A stretch of DNA of 64,000 nt, from positions 62,001-126,000 of the forward strand of contig NZ_BANU01000005.1 of assembly GCF_000333035.1 (NCBI RefSeq), read 5' to 3'. The notes below the pieces were generated by a model. That model was not told where the DNA came from. It worked only from the letters and a program-made list of their open reading frames with translations, and made no database searches. The first letter of the stretch is position 1. The number at the start of each line of letters is the position of its first letter. Shown here piece after piece: positions 33,461 to 45,800 of this stretch. A program made the position numbers and the translations under genes. This DNA is from Gordonia sihwensis NBRC 108236 (GTDB lineage: Bacteria; Actinomycetota; Actinomycetes; Mycobacteriales; Mycobacteriaceae).

Positions 33461-33466
33461 GGGCGC

Positions 33467-36168
<2,702 letters not shown>

Positions 36169-36183
36169 CCGACTGACCAGGCC

Positions 36184-36250
36184 GAGATCCGTCGGGTCAG
36201 CGGCGTCCGAGGGTGATCCGCCCTCCGGCACCGCTGCCCCGACGGATCTC
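36184..36250 (+). terminator. Nested hairpin after katG
   Basis: GAGATCCGTCGGG (36184-36196) pairs with CCCGACGGATCTC (36238-36250), 13 bp without mismatch. Inside it, CAGCGG (36198-36203) pairs with CCGCTG (36231-36236), and GAGGG (36209-36213) with CCCTC (36221-36225). There is no T-run, which is usual for actinobacterial terminators. It probably ends the furA-katG transcript and protects its 3' end. Confidence 0.7.
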
Positions 36251-36305
36251 AGTTCAGCCCCCCGATGGCGGGCCTCGCCCGCGACTGCCCCGTTAGCCTC
36301 GAGGG

Positions 36306-37337
36306 ATGAAACTCGGTCTGCAACTCGGATACTGGGGCGCCCAGCCGCCCACGAACCACCGCGAACTCGTTCAGGCCGCCGAACGGGCGGGCTTCGACTC
36401 CGTCTATACGGCGGAGGCCTGGGGTTCGGACGCCTACACTCCCCTCGCCTGGTACGGGAGCGACACCGAACGCCTCAGACTCGGCACGTCCGTGCTTCAG
36501 CTGTCGGCCCGCACGCCCACCGCGTGTGCGATGGCGGCCCTGACTCTCGACCACCTCTCGGGCGGCAGGCACATCGTCGGTCTCGGCGTCTCCGGCCCGC
36601 AGGTGGTCGAGGGCTGGTACGGCCAGCGATTCGCGAAGCCGCTGGCACGCACCAGGGAGTACGTCGACATCATGCGCCAGGTGTGGGCGCGGGAGGCACC
36701 GGTGACCAGTCCCGGACCGCATTATCCGCTCCCGCTGTCCGACGAGTCGGCGACCGGCCTCGGAAAACCCCTGAAGTCGATCGTGCATCCGCTGCGCCGG
36801 GACATCCCGGTCCACCTCGGCGCGGAGGGCCCCAAGAACATCGCCCTGGCCGCCGAGATCGCCGACGGCTGGCTTCCGCTGTTCTTCACACCCCGGATGG
36901 CCGACCAGTACAACGCCTGGCTCGACGAGGGGTTCGCCCGACCCGGCGCCCGCCACACCCGCGAGACGTTCGAGATCGCCGCGGTGGCGCAGATCGTCCT
37001 CACCGACGACGTCGCCGCCTACTCCGCGATCAAGCCCTTCCTCGCGCTGTACATGGGCGGTATGGGCAGCGAGGACACCAACTTCCATGCGGAGGTCTAC
37101 CGCCGAATGGGCTACGCCGAGGTAGTCGACGAGGTCACCGCGCTGTTCCGGTCCGGCCGCAAGGAGGAGGCCGCGGCGATCATCCCGGACGCGGTCGTGG
37201 ACGATTCGGCGATCGTCGGCGACGAGGCCCACGTACGCGAACAGATGGCTGTCTGGGAGCGCGCCGGGGTCACCACGATGCTCGTCTCCCCCGGCACCGT
37301 GGCCGAGGTGGAACGCCTCGCCGCATTGCTCGACTGA
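36306..37337 (+). CDS. LLM-class F420-dependent oxidoreductase
   Basis: 343 residues of the luciferase-like TIM barrel with the mycobacterial F420 pattern (TIGR03559-like): MKLGLQLGYWGAQPPTNHRE, VYTAEAWGSDAYTPLAW, LGTSVLQLSARTPTACAMAA, VGLGVSGPQVVEGWYGQRF and IPVHLGAEGPKNIALAAEIA. It uses reduced or oxidised F420 on an unknown substrate. ATG 36306 follows GAGGG. Confidence 0.87.
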   Translation: MKLGLQLGYWGAQPPTNHRELVQAAERAGFDSVYTAEAWGSDAYTPLAWYGSDTERLRLGTSVLQLSARTPTACAMAALTLDHLSGGRHIVGLGVSGPQVVEGWYGQRFAKPLARTREYVDIMRQVWAREAPVTSPGPHYPLPLSDESATGLGKPLKSIVHPLRRDIPVHLGAEGPKNIALAAEIADGWLPLFFTPRMADQYNAWLDEGFARPGARHTRETFEIAAVAQIVLTDDVAAYSAIKPFLALYMGGMGSEDTNFHAEVYRRMGYAEVVDEVTALFRSGRKEEAAAIIPDAVVDDSAIVGDEAHVREQMAVWERAGVTTMLVSPGTVAEVERLAALLD

Positions 37338-37349
37338 GCCGTTGACCGC

Positions 37350-37423
37350 AACCTTGATTAGGTGAACGAAAGGTTAACGCGACCCGAATAACGCTTGACT
37401 TCACCTTGCGCGGAGGTTACAAA
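37350..37423 (+). promoter_or_regulatory. Promoter of the small 47-codon gene
   Basis: TTGACT (37395-37400) and TACAAA (37418-37423) are spaced by 17 bp, a good SigA promoter. The transcript should begin near 37430, giving a leader of about 29 nt. Upstream, AACCTT (37350-37355) and AAGGTT (37370-37375) form an inverted repeat that could hold a regulator. Confidence 0.6.
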
Positions 37424-37458
37424 GGTATGGACTGCAAAGAACGAAGGAGGTCTCCACC

Positions 37459-37602
37459 ATGCGAAACAGCACAGGTTCGACCTTTGCGTCCACCTTTCAC
37501 GCGTACATTCGCCGGATCGCCGCGCGGATGAACCAGAGCGCCAACGAGCGCCTGAGCCTGCAACTCGGAAACTCTCCGGTCGCGGTGCTCGGCGTCGGCT
37601 GA
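37459..37602 (+). CDS. Small protein of 47 residues, free-standing unit
   Basis: ATG 37459 follows a strong SD (AAGGAGG, 37444-37450) at 8 nt and the frame ends at TGA 37600-37602. The product begins MRNSTGSTFASTFHAYIRR, is basic and amphipathic in its first half and ends in SPVAVLGVG. A 17-bp-spaced promoter lies before it and a 23-bp hairpin right after, so it is its own transcription unit. I do not recognise the family. The transcript could also act as a small RNA or carry a leader peptide, although no regulated gene follows. Confidence 0.6.
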   Translation: MRNSTGSTFASTFHAYIRRIAARMNQSANERLSLQLGNSPVAVLGVG

Positions 37603-37617
37603 CGGCCCGAACAACAC

Positions 37618-37670
37618 GAAACAGCAGTGGTCCCCGACGGAACGAATCCGTCGGGGACCACTGCTGTTTC
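37618..37670 (+). terminator. Perfect 23-bp hairpin terminator
   Basis: The arms 37618-37640 and 37648-37670 pair over 23 bp without mismatch around a 7-nt loop (AACGAAT). The stem starts with GAAACAGC on the left and ends GCTGTTTC on the right, so it can end transcription from both sides. It lies between the small gene and the convergent Ddn-like gene. Confidence 0.9.
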
Positions 37671-37729
37671 GGAGGGTTGTGAACAAGTCGTCGTTCAGGA
37701 GCGGCCGGCGGACGGCCCGGCGACGACGG

Positions 37730-38200
37730 TCAGCTCACGCGGTGCAGGCGGAACAGCGGAATCACCCGGGTCGTGCGCTTCTCGTACAACGTGAAGTTCG
37801 GCCACACGCCGAGCAGCCGGTCCCACGCGGCGGCGCGCTCGACGCCGGAGAGCTCGGTCGCTGACATCCGCGTCGCCGCCCCGTGAACCTCGACGTCGAA
37901 CGAATCGGCGGCCCGGATGTTGTAGACCCACGCAGGCGTCCGCGGTCCCCCGAAGTACGAGCCGGCGACGATCCAGTCCTCGCCGTCGGGCGCCGCGAGC
38001 ACCGGCGTCGAGTGCAGCACTCCGCTCTTGCGGCCGCGCACCGTGATGGTGATCCCGGGCAGTCCGGCGATCCGCAGCAGATCCACTCGGCCGCGCGAGA
38101 CCTTCTGAAGCACGGTGTCCGCCTTCACGATCCACGGGAGGTACCGCGGCAGCCAGGAGATCGACCCGATCAGGATCGCCAGCCGCGTGAGGATCCCCAC
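37730..38200 (-). CDS. Deazaflavin (F420)-dependent nitroreductase-family protein
   Basis: 156 residues of the Ddn/PF04075 family: GLPGITITVRGRKSGVLHST, PVLAAPDGEDWIVAGSYFGG and TPAWVYNIRAADSFDVEVHG, then LFRLHRV at the end. Members reduce quinones or nitro compounds with F420H2, often at the membrane; the N-terminal hydrophobic segment (ILTRLAILIGSISWLPRYL) fits that. It lies 4 bp after htpG on the same strand. Confidence 0.87.
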   Translation of the reverse strand: MGILTRLAILIGSISWLPRYLPWIVKADTVLQKVSRGRVDLLRIAGLPGITITVRGRKSGVLHSTPVLAAPDGEDWIVAGSYFGGPRTPAWVYNIRAADSFDVEVHGAATRMSATELSGVERAAAWDRLLGVWPNFTLYEKRTTRVIPLFRLHRVS

Positions 38201-38204
38201 CGGG

Positions 38205-40145
38205 TCAGCCGAGGTCTCTGGTGAGCGTGTCGGCCAACAGCCTCGCGACCTCCGCCGGATCGTCGAGATCTCCGCCCTCGGCGAGCACCGCCGTCGCGTA
38301 CAGCAGCTTGGCGGTCGGTTCGAGAGCCGTGTGATCGTCGCCGTCCGCGTCGAACTTGCTCCGCAGGGCCGTGACGAGGGCGTTGTCCGGATTCAGCTCC
38401 AGGATCCGCTTCGACTTGGGCACCGGCTGGCCCGACGCCCGATACAGCTTCTCCAACTGCGGGGTCATCGAGAAAGTGTCCCCGACCAGGCACGCCGCCG
38501 ACTCGGTCAGCCGCGAACTCAGCCGCGCCTCCGAGACGTCGTCCGCGAGCGTCTCGGCGAGCCAGGACAGCAGCGGTGCGAACTCCTCGTCGCGCTTCGA
38601 CTTCTCCTCGCCGTCGGCGTCCGCGTCGGCGTCATCCAGGTCGACGACGCCCTTGGCCACCGACACCAGTTGCTTGCCTTCGAAGTCGAGACCGGAGGAG
38701 ACCCAGACCTCGTCCACCGGATCGGACAGCAGCAGCACCTCGATGCCCTTCGCGCGGAAGGCCTCCAGGTGCGGCGACCGCTCGATCTGCGTCCGCGACT
38801 CGCCGGTCATGTAGTAGATCACGTCCTGATCGGGCTTGCACCGCGAGAGGTAGTCGACCAGTGTGGTCGGCTCGGTCTCACTGTGGGTGGACCCGAACAC
38901 CGACGCCTTGAGGATCGCCTTCGCGTTGTCGTGGTCGTTGATCAGACCTTCCTTGAAGACGCGGCCGAAATTGCTCCAGAAGGTCTGGTAGTCCTCCGGA
39001 CGACGGTCCTGCAGTTCCTGGACCGACGAGATGACCTTCTTCACCAGACGTCGCCGGATGGCGCGGATCTGACGGTCCTGCTGCAGAATCTCGCGCGAGA
39101 CGTTCAGCGACAGATCCGCGGCGTCGACCACGCCCTGGACGAACCGCAGATACTCGGGCATCAACTCGGCGGCGTCGTCCATGATGAACACGCGCTTGAC
39201 ATACAGGTGGATGCCGCTGGTGCGCTCGCGCATGAACAGATCGAACGGCGCCTGCGACGGGATGAAGAGCAGGGCCTGGTACTCGAACGTGCCCTCGGCG
39301 TGCAGCGAGATGGTCTCGAGGGGCTCGTCCCAGGCGTGCGAGATGTGACGGTAGAACTCGGCGTACTCCTCCTCGGACACCTCGCCGGGCGACTTCGCCC
39401 ACAGCGCCTTCTGCGAGTTCAGGGTCTCGTCGACCTCTTCGGTCGTGGGCTCGCCGCCTTCCTCGGCGGCAGGCACCTGCTTGGTCACCCGCATGCGGAT
39501 CGGCCAGGAGATGAAGTCGGAGTACTTCTTGACCAGAGCGCGCAGCACGTTCTGGTCGGCGTAGTCGTGGACCGCGTTCTCCTCGTCGACGGCCTTGAGG
39601 GTGAGGGTGATCGACGTGCCCTGCGGAGCGTCGGGGGCCTCGTCGAGGGTGTAGGTCCCGTCGCCGGTCGACTCCCAGCGCGTTCCGACGGTCTCGCCGG
39701 CCTTGCGCGTGACCAGTTCGACGCGATCGGCGACCATGAACACCGAGTAGAAGCCGATGCCGAACTGGCCGATCAGTTCCCCGGCGTCCTTGGCGTCGGT
39801 CTCGGCGAGCTTCCGGCGCAGTTCATCGGTGCCCGACTTCGCCACGGTTCCGATCAGGTCGACGACCTCCTCGCGCGACATGCCGATGCCGTTGTCGGAC
39901 ACGGTCAGCGTCCGAGCGGAGGCGTCCGGGGTCAGCCGGATGTGCAGATCGGAGATGTCGACGTCGAGGTCCTTGTCGCGCAAGCCTTCCAAGCGGAGCT
40001 TGTCGACCGCGTCCGACGCGTTGGAGATCAGTTCGCGAAGAAAGCTGTCCTTGTTCGAATAGATCGAATGAACCATCAGATCCAGCAGTTGGCGTGCCTG
40101 GGCTTGGAACTCGTACACCTGCGAGGTCACCGCGTAACTCCTCAT
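38205..40145 (-). CDS. htpG: Molecular chaperone HtpG (Hsp90)
   Basis: 646 residues. The N-terminal ATPase has ELISNASDAVDKLR (Bergerat motif I), DNGIGMSREEVVDLIGTVAKSG without a break and GQFGIGFYSVFMVADRV. The middle domain contains SREILQQDRQIRAI; the C-terminal dimer domain ends in LLADTLTRDLG. An acidic insert (DLDDADADADGEEKSKRDEE) is in the usual linker region. ATG 40145 begins the family N-terminus (YEFQAQARQLLDLMVHSIYS); the frame is open to 40322 but that part is low-complexity and overlaps the divergent gene. Confidence 0.95.
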   Translation of the reverse strand: MRSYAVTSQVYEFQAQARQLLDLMVHSIYSNKDSFLRELISNASDAVDKLRLEGLRDKDLDVDISDLHIRLTPDASARTLTVSDNGIGMSREEVVDLIGTVAKSGTDELRRKLAETDAKDAGELIGQFGIGFYSVFMVADRVELVTRKAGETVGTRWESTGDGTYTLDEAPDAPQGTSITLTLKAVDEENAVHDYADQNVLRALVKKYSDFISWPIRMRVTKQVPAAEEGGEPTTEEVDETLNSQKALWAKSPGEVSEEEYAEFYRHISHAWDEPLETISLHAEGTFEYQALLFIPSQAPFDLFMRERTSGIHLYVKRVFIMDDAAELMPEYLRFVQGVVDAADLSLNVSREILQQDRQIRAIRRRLVKKVISSVQELQDRRPEDYQTFWSNFGRVFKEGLINDHDNAKAILKASVFGSTHSETEPTTLVDYLSRCKPDQDVIYYMTGESRTQIERSPHLEAFRAKGIEVLLLSDPVDEVWVSSGLDFEGKQLVSVAKGVVDLDDADADADGEEKSKRDEEFAPLLSWLAETLADDVSEARLSSRLTESAACLVGDTFSMTPQLEKLYRASGQPVPKSKRILELNPDNALVTALRSKFDADGDDHTALEPTAKLLYATAVLAEGGDLDDPAEVARLLADTLTRDLG

Positions 40146-40204
40146 CGTTGAGCTGATTTCGCGCCGCTGAGTGTACCGGGGCGGCTGCGCGTACTGTGAA
40201 GGGC

Positions 40205-40960
40205 GTGTCTGGGGTTCCACGTGCTCTGTTCGTCCACGCTCATCCCGACGACGAGTCGTTGTGGACCGGCGGCACCATGGCACGACACGCCCGGCGCGGC
40301 GGCGAGGTCTCGCTGGTGACATGCACGTGGGTGCCCGGGACCGCGCGCCACGGCGAGTTGCTCGACGCCGCCCGCGAACTGGGACTGTCTCGCGAGCCCA
40401 TCATGCTCGGCTACGCCGACAGTTTCGTCCCCGAGTCCGCGCCCGGCGCGACTCCGTTCGTCTCAGCGCCCTTCGACGAGCAGGTCGCGGCTCTGGTGGC
40501 ACACATCCGGGAGATCAAGCCGCACATCCTCGTCACCTATGACGCCTACGGCATGTACGGCCACCCCGATCACATCCACGCCAACCGGCTCACGTGCGCC
40601 GCGGCCGACGCCGCGGCGATCGGCGCCTACCGCCCCGACGCGGGCGAGCCCTGGCAGGTCCGTTCGCTCTACTTCATCACCATTCCCGAGACCACCGTGA
40701 CCACGTTGAAACCGCACCTCACCGAGGACTCGCATCTTCCCGTGTCCGGGACGCCCAGCGACCGGATCGACCTCGCCGTCGACGTCGACGACTGCCTCGG
40801 CAGCAAGATCCGCGCGATCGTCTCGCACAAGACGGAGATCGCGCGCAGCGCGTCGATGAAGGCCTTCGGAGCACTCCCCCGCGATCCGCAGCGACTGTTT
40901 CTGCAGTGGGAGTCGTATCTGCGGCGCGATCTCGTTCCGGGCGGAGCCGAGCTCGCCTGA
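40205..40960 (+). CDS. PIG-L family deacetylase (MshB/Mca-like)
   Basis: 251 residues. Zinc motifs are AHPDDE (12-17) and GHPDHIHANR in the middle, as in N-acetylglucosaminyl-inositol deacetylase MshB and mycothiol amidase Mca. At about 250 residues it is shorter than MshB (about 300), so I do not assign either name. GTG 40205 lies 7 nt after TACTGT (40192-40197), consistent with a leaderless mRNA; GTG 40196 is the longer alternative. It is divergent from htpG with about 60 bp between. Confidence 0.82.
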   Translation: MSGVPRALFVHAHPDDESLWTGGTMARHARRGGEVSLVTCTWVPGTARHGELLDAARELGLSREPIMLGYADSFVPESAPGATPFVSAPFDEQVAALVAHIREIKPHILVTYDAYGMYGHPDHIHANRLTCAAADAAAIGAYRPDAGEPWQVRSLYFITIPETTVTTLKPHLTEDSHLPVSGTPSDRIDLAVDVDDCLGSKIRAIVSHKTEIARSASMKAFGALPRDPQRLFLQWESYLRRDLVPGGAELA

Positions 40961-40968
40961 CTCCCGGC

Positions 40969-42864
40969 TCAGGCCGGCGACACGACCTCGACGAGATCGG
41001 TGCGCAGCCCTGACGCCCGCGCCACCCGGCGGCCGACGGCGGCGCGCAGGGATTCCGGTGTGCCGACGATGTTCACCTCGCGCTCGGCGCGGGTGATCGC
41101 CGTGTAGAGCAACTCCCGCGTCAGCAGTTCCGCGTCCGGGGGCGGGAGGATCACGGTGACCGTGCCGAACTGGCTGCCCTGACTCCGGTGAATGGTCATG
41201 GCGTAGACCGGAATCGCGTCGGCGAGCTGACTCGGGTGAAGCCGCTTGATCTCATGACCGCGTTCGAAGACCGCGGCGAGCCCGCCTGCATCGTCGATCA
41301 CCACTCCGGAATCGCCGTTGTAGACGTCCTGCGTCCGGTCGTTCGCGGTCACCAGCAGCGGTTCGCCCGGATACCAGCGGCCCGTTCCGGCCGCACCGCC
41401 GAGGTCGTCGCTGATCCAGCCGATCACCCGTCTGGACCAGCCCGCGACCCCGTAGGGACCGTCCCGGTGCGCGCACAGCACGCGGTGCCCCCGGAGTGCC
41501 ACCACGGCGCCGCGGGCGTCGCCGCTCCGCGCCGCCTCGCGCAGGCTCCGTGCCCAGCCCACGGCTTCGGTCCGCACCACGTCGGCGTCATCCGGATCGA
41601 TCAGCCGGACCGGATGCTCCGACCGCGCGCCGTGGCCGATGAGCTCGATCACCCGGTCCGCGTCGCCGGCGTTGACCGCTTCGGCGACCTCGCCGATGCG
41701 GTCTCCGTAGCGGTGTCCGCGGCGCAGCGTGATGACGCCGCGCGCCAGTGCGGAGGTCTCCGCCGAATCGAAGTCGGCCGCCGCGAGATCGCACACAGCC
41801 GTGAACGCGTCCGGAAGCACGGCGCCGGCCCCGGCGGTCACATCCCGGTCGACGAGGTCAGCGAGAACCGCGCCCGCCTCCACCGACACCAGCTGGTGCG
41901 GATCGCCGACGAGGATGAGCCGGGTGTCGGCGCGCAGCGATTCGAGCAGACGGCACATCATCGTGACCGGGAGCATCGAGGTCTCGTCGACCACCACGAC
42001 GTCGAAAGGCAGACGGTTGCCCGCCCCGCGGACGAACGTTCCGTCCGGCCGAGATCCGAGCAGGCGATGCACGGTCACCGCGGCGGGGTCACTCCGCAGG
42101 GTCTGGTGTTCGCGGCGGTACTCCCCGATCGCCGTCTGCAACTGGGCCGCGGCGCGTCCGGTGGGCGCGCACAGCCCGATCCGGAGGTCGCCGCCGAACA
42201 GCGTCTCCATCACGGCCAGGATGCGAGCGACCGTGTACGTCTTGCCGGTACCGGGACCGCCTGCGAGGACGGTGGTCCACGAGGTGGCCGCCAGCGCCGC
42301 GGCGGCACGCTGGCGGTCGTAGCCGCTCGTATCGCCGGCCCCGAACGCCGCATCGAGCGCCGCCGTCAGCGCGGCTGCGTCGACCGCGGGCCGGCTCGCG
42401 GCGCGTGCGTCGAGGATCTGCCGGATGCTCTGTTCCTGCCGGAAGAATTTGCGCAGATACAGCAGCGGGCCGTCGGCCGATTCGGCGAGGGCGAGCGGTC
42501 GCAGTGGGCCGGTGCCGCCGCCGATCACCAGCGGCGACGCGGCCAGCGCCGCACGCAGCGCGTCGGGTGCGGGCCACGGCAGCGGCGTCTGGTCGTCACC
42601 GGCCGCCGCGAGATCGGCGATCCTGTCCAGCTCGACGCAGGTGGAACCGGTCCGGACGGCACGGACCGCCAGCGCTGCGGCAAGGAGCACCTGCTCGTCG
42701 ACGGGTCCGCCGCACAGCGCTGCGACGCGCCTGGCGACGTGCACATCGGCGGCGTTCAGCACACCCGCCGCGTTGAACGTCGTGAGCAGATCCGATCCCG
42801 AGGCCACACGCTGCGGCGCGCAGCGGTCCGACAGTGCTCCGGCGGTCGCGGACGGGTCGGTCAT
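40969..42864 (-). CDS. recD: Exodeoxyribonuclease V alpha subunit RecD
   Basis: 631 residues, 5'-3' SF1B helicase of RecBCD. Walker A AGGPGTGKTYTVARIL (about 202-217), Walker B VVVDETSMLPVTMM, LILVGDPHQLVSVEAG and, near the C-terminus, YAMTIHRSQGSQFGTV and LLYTAITRAEREV. ATG 42864 overlaps the recB stop (ATGA). The reading frame continues upstream to 44121, but only as an antisense-like shadow inside recB. Confidence 0.93.
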   Translation of the reverse strand: MTDPSATAGALSDRCAPQRVASGSDLLTTFNAAGVLNAADVHVARRVAALCGGPVDEQVLLAAALAVRAVRTGSTCVELDRIADLAAAGDDQTPLPWPAPDALRAALAASPLVIGGGTGPLRPLALAESADGPLLYLRKFFRQEQSIRQILDARAASRPAVDAAALTAALDAAFGAGDTSGYDRQRAAAALAATSWTTVLAGGPGTGKTYTVARILAVMETLFGGDLRIGLCAPTGRAAAQLQTAIGEYRREHQTLRSDPAAVTVHRLLGSRPDGTFVRGAGNRLPFDVVVVDETSMLPVTMMCRLLESLRADTRLILVGDPHQLVSVEAGAVLADLVDRDVTAGAGAVLPDAFTAVCDLAAADFDSAETSALARGVITLRRGHRYGDRIGEVAEAVNAGDADRVIELIGHGARSEHPVRLIDPDDADVVRTEAVGWARSLREAARSGDARGAVVALRGHRVLCAHRDGPYGVAGWSRRVIGWISDDLGGAAGTGRWYPGEPLLVTANDRTQDVYNGDSGVVIDDAGGLAAVFERGHEIKRLHPSQLADAIPVYAMTIHRSQGSQFGTVTVILPPPDAELLTRELLYTAITRAEREVNIVGTPESLRAAVGRRVARASGLRTDLVEVVSPA

Positions 42865-45800
42865 CGCCCCACTCCTTCCGTTCGGCCGGCGAGGAGCTCC
42901 GACATCTCGACGATCAGGGCGGGCGGCAGGTCCCATTGAAAGACGCCGCAGCCGGGCGGAGTCTGCGGACCGGCCATCCCGCGCACGAAGTGATACTGCA
43001 CCGGACCCAGATGCCGTGCGGGGTCGTAGCCGGCGAGCCGCCAGCGCAGATAGCGGTGGAGTGCCACCGAATACAGCAGTGCCTGCAGCGGATAGTGCGC
43101 GGACATCATCTCCTCGGCCATCGCCTCGCCACCGAAGTCCTCGACCGCCAGATCCCCCGGACGCAGGCGGTTGGTCTTGTAGTCGACGACCACGAATCGG
43201 TTCTCGGCGGTCCGCAGCACCGAGTCGATGCTGCCGGTGAGATAGCCGGTGAAGGTCTCGTCGGAGACCGTCCGGACCATTTCCGCATACGGTGCCAGCG
43301 GATCGTCGCCCGGCAGATGCCGCGCGAGCAGATCTCCGACCTCCTCGAGGCCGAACCCGCCGGCGGTATCGGACAACGGCAGTTCGAAGTCCATCTCGGC
43401 CAGTCGCGCGCCGGGTTCGATGCTCCACAGATCGCCGAATCCCAGAGGTGTGGTGAGCACCCCGATCAGCGCGCGGGCGAGAACATCGACGTCGATCTCG
43501 ACTCCCCGTGCCGCGGCGCCCTGCACGCACATCTGACGCACGTGCGCCGCCATATCCGGCTCCGCGGTGTCCACATGCTCGAGTACTTCGTGGACGAGGG
43601 TTCCGAATCCGGCGCCGAAGGGCAGCCCGTTCATCAGCGACGGTGGGCCCACGACTTCTCCGGACACCGCACCGGCCTCCGCCCGCGCGTCGTCGGGCTC
43701 GTCGGGCCGCAGCACGTCCTCGGGTTCGCTCCCCGCCTGAACCGGCGAGGCTGGTCCGGGCGTCTCGGCGTGGAATGCCGCGTGCGCCGCGGCCACGATG
43801 GCCGAATACGACGTTCGGCGCCACCGTTGATCGATGTTTCTCGTGAACCGTGCCACGCTCAGTTCCGGAGGCGTGCCCGCGTCGGACGGAGGGCGCCACT
43901 CGGTGCGGCCGCGGCGACCCGCCGGTTCCACGACGACCGAGGGGTTCCCGGCTGCGACGCCGCGCAGAGCGCCGACGCACTCGGTGTCCCCGGCCGGGAT
44001 CGGCACGGTGTCCGGAATCGGCGACAGGTCGCCGGACCGTGCGGCCAGTCGACGCTCGTCGGCGGTGAAGAGCAGCCGGTGCAGGGCCCCGCGCGCGGTC
44101 GTCGTGCTCGGCGCCCACCACAGGACCACCTGGCTGCGGGCTCGGGTCGCGGCCACGTAGAGCAGTCGAAGATCCTCACCGGCGCCTTCGGAGCGGGACT
44201 GCCGATCGCGGCGCGCATAGCCGCGCGCCTGTTTCCCTCCGACGTCGAGATAGCGGCGATCGCCTTCGTGGAACAGGAAGGTGGCCGGATTCGGGTGGCT
44301 GGCGCCGTCCCAGCCGAACGGCACGTAGACGATCGGGAACTCGAGTCCCTTGCTCGCGTGGACCGTCATGATCTGGACGGCCTCGGTGTCGCGGTCGAGC
44401 CGTCGCGTCGCGTCACGCTGCTGTCCCCACTGCGAACCCTCGTCGATCTGTCGTCCGAGCCAGTCGACCAGCGTGGCGATCCCGGTCGACGACTCGGTGA
44501 CATGCCGATTGCACAGTTCGGAGATCTGCAGCACGTCGGTGAGCAGACGCTCGCCTCCGTCGACGCCGAGCAATCGCTCCGCGGTGCCGAACTCGCCGAA
44601 GAGCCGTGCGGCCATCGCCGCGAACCCGCCGTCGGCGAAGACGCGACCGAGTTCGGCCAGCCGTCCCGACAGCGCGCCGACACCCGTGTCGCCCTGCCGT
44701 TCCAGCGTCTGGGCCGACAGTCCGAGGATCGGCGTCAGCGCGGCCAGACGCACGCGTGGCTGGCGGGACGGCGTATCGATGGCGGACAGGACGTACCACC
44801 AGTATCGGGCCGCGGGTGTGGCGAAGATGGAGGTGCCCGAGGTGACGACGGAGGCGATGCCCCGTTCGGCGAGGGCACGCTGCAGCGGTGCGATCGTGCG
44901 GTTGGCGCGGAGCAGAACAGCGATGTCGCCGGGTTCGACCGACCGGGCGCCGTAGCCGTCGTCGATGGTCACGTCGCCGCCCAGCACACCCGCGATGTCG
45001 TCGGCGACGTCGTCGGTGACGCGCTCGCGGACTTCGGCGACCAAGGGAGTGGTGCCGTCCTGCGTCGTGGTGGTGAAGTCGCCGCGCAGGAATCCGCGGA
45101 TACGGACCGCGGGCGCGCCGTGGATCCGCGATCCGGAACGGCGCGCCCGAACCGGCTGATAGGCGATCTGTCGGTGACCGAGCGTCGCGCCCTCGAAGAG
45201 CGCGCCGAGCCCGTCCACCACCGCGGCGTCCGAACGCCAGTTCACGGTCAGCCGCTGCCGCTCGTCTGCCGCCTCGACCGCGTTCAGGTAGCTCAGCACC
45301 TCGGCGCCGCGGAAGGCGTAGATCGACTGCTTCGGATCGCCCACCAGCACCAGCGGCAGGTGATCGTGGAAGCATCGCCTGACGATCTCCCACTGCTGAG
45401 GATCGGTGTCCTGGAACTCGTCGATGAGCACGGCCGAGAACTGTGCGCGGATCCGGCGGCACGCCTCATCGCCGATCTCGGCGTCGGTGACGATCTCGAA
45501 CAGCGCCTGCTGCAGATCGTCGTAAGTGCGGACCCTGGCCAGCCGCTTGCGCAGCGCCGTGTGTGCGCGCGCCTGCTGAGCGATCCACACTCGCAGGTCC
45601 GATTCCTCGGTCCGCTCGTCCTCCCGGTCGGGAGCCAGTGCCGCAGCGGGATCGCGGACCGCGGCGACGGCGATCTGCTCGGCTTCGGCGTACCCGGGCG
45701 CCGAGTCCGGGTCGCCGGCGAAACGCGCGAGGTAAGCGTCTCGCGCGAGCTCGGCGACCATGTCGTCGACGTTCTCGAGGATCGGGAACTGCTGCTGACG

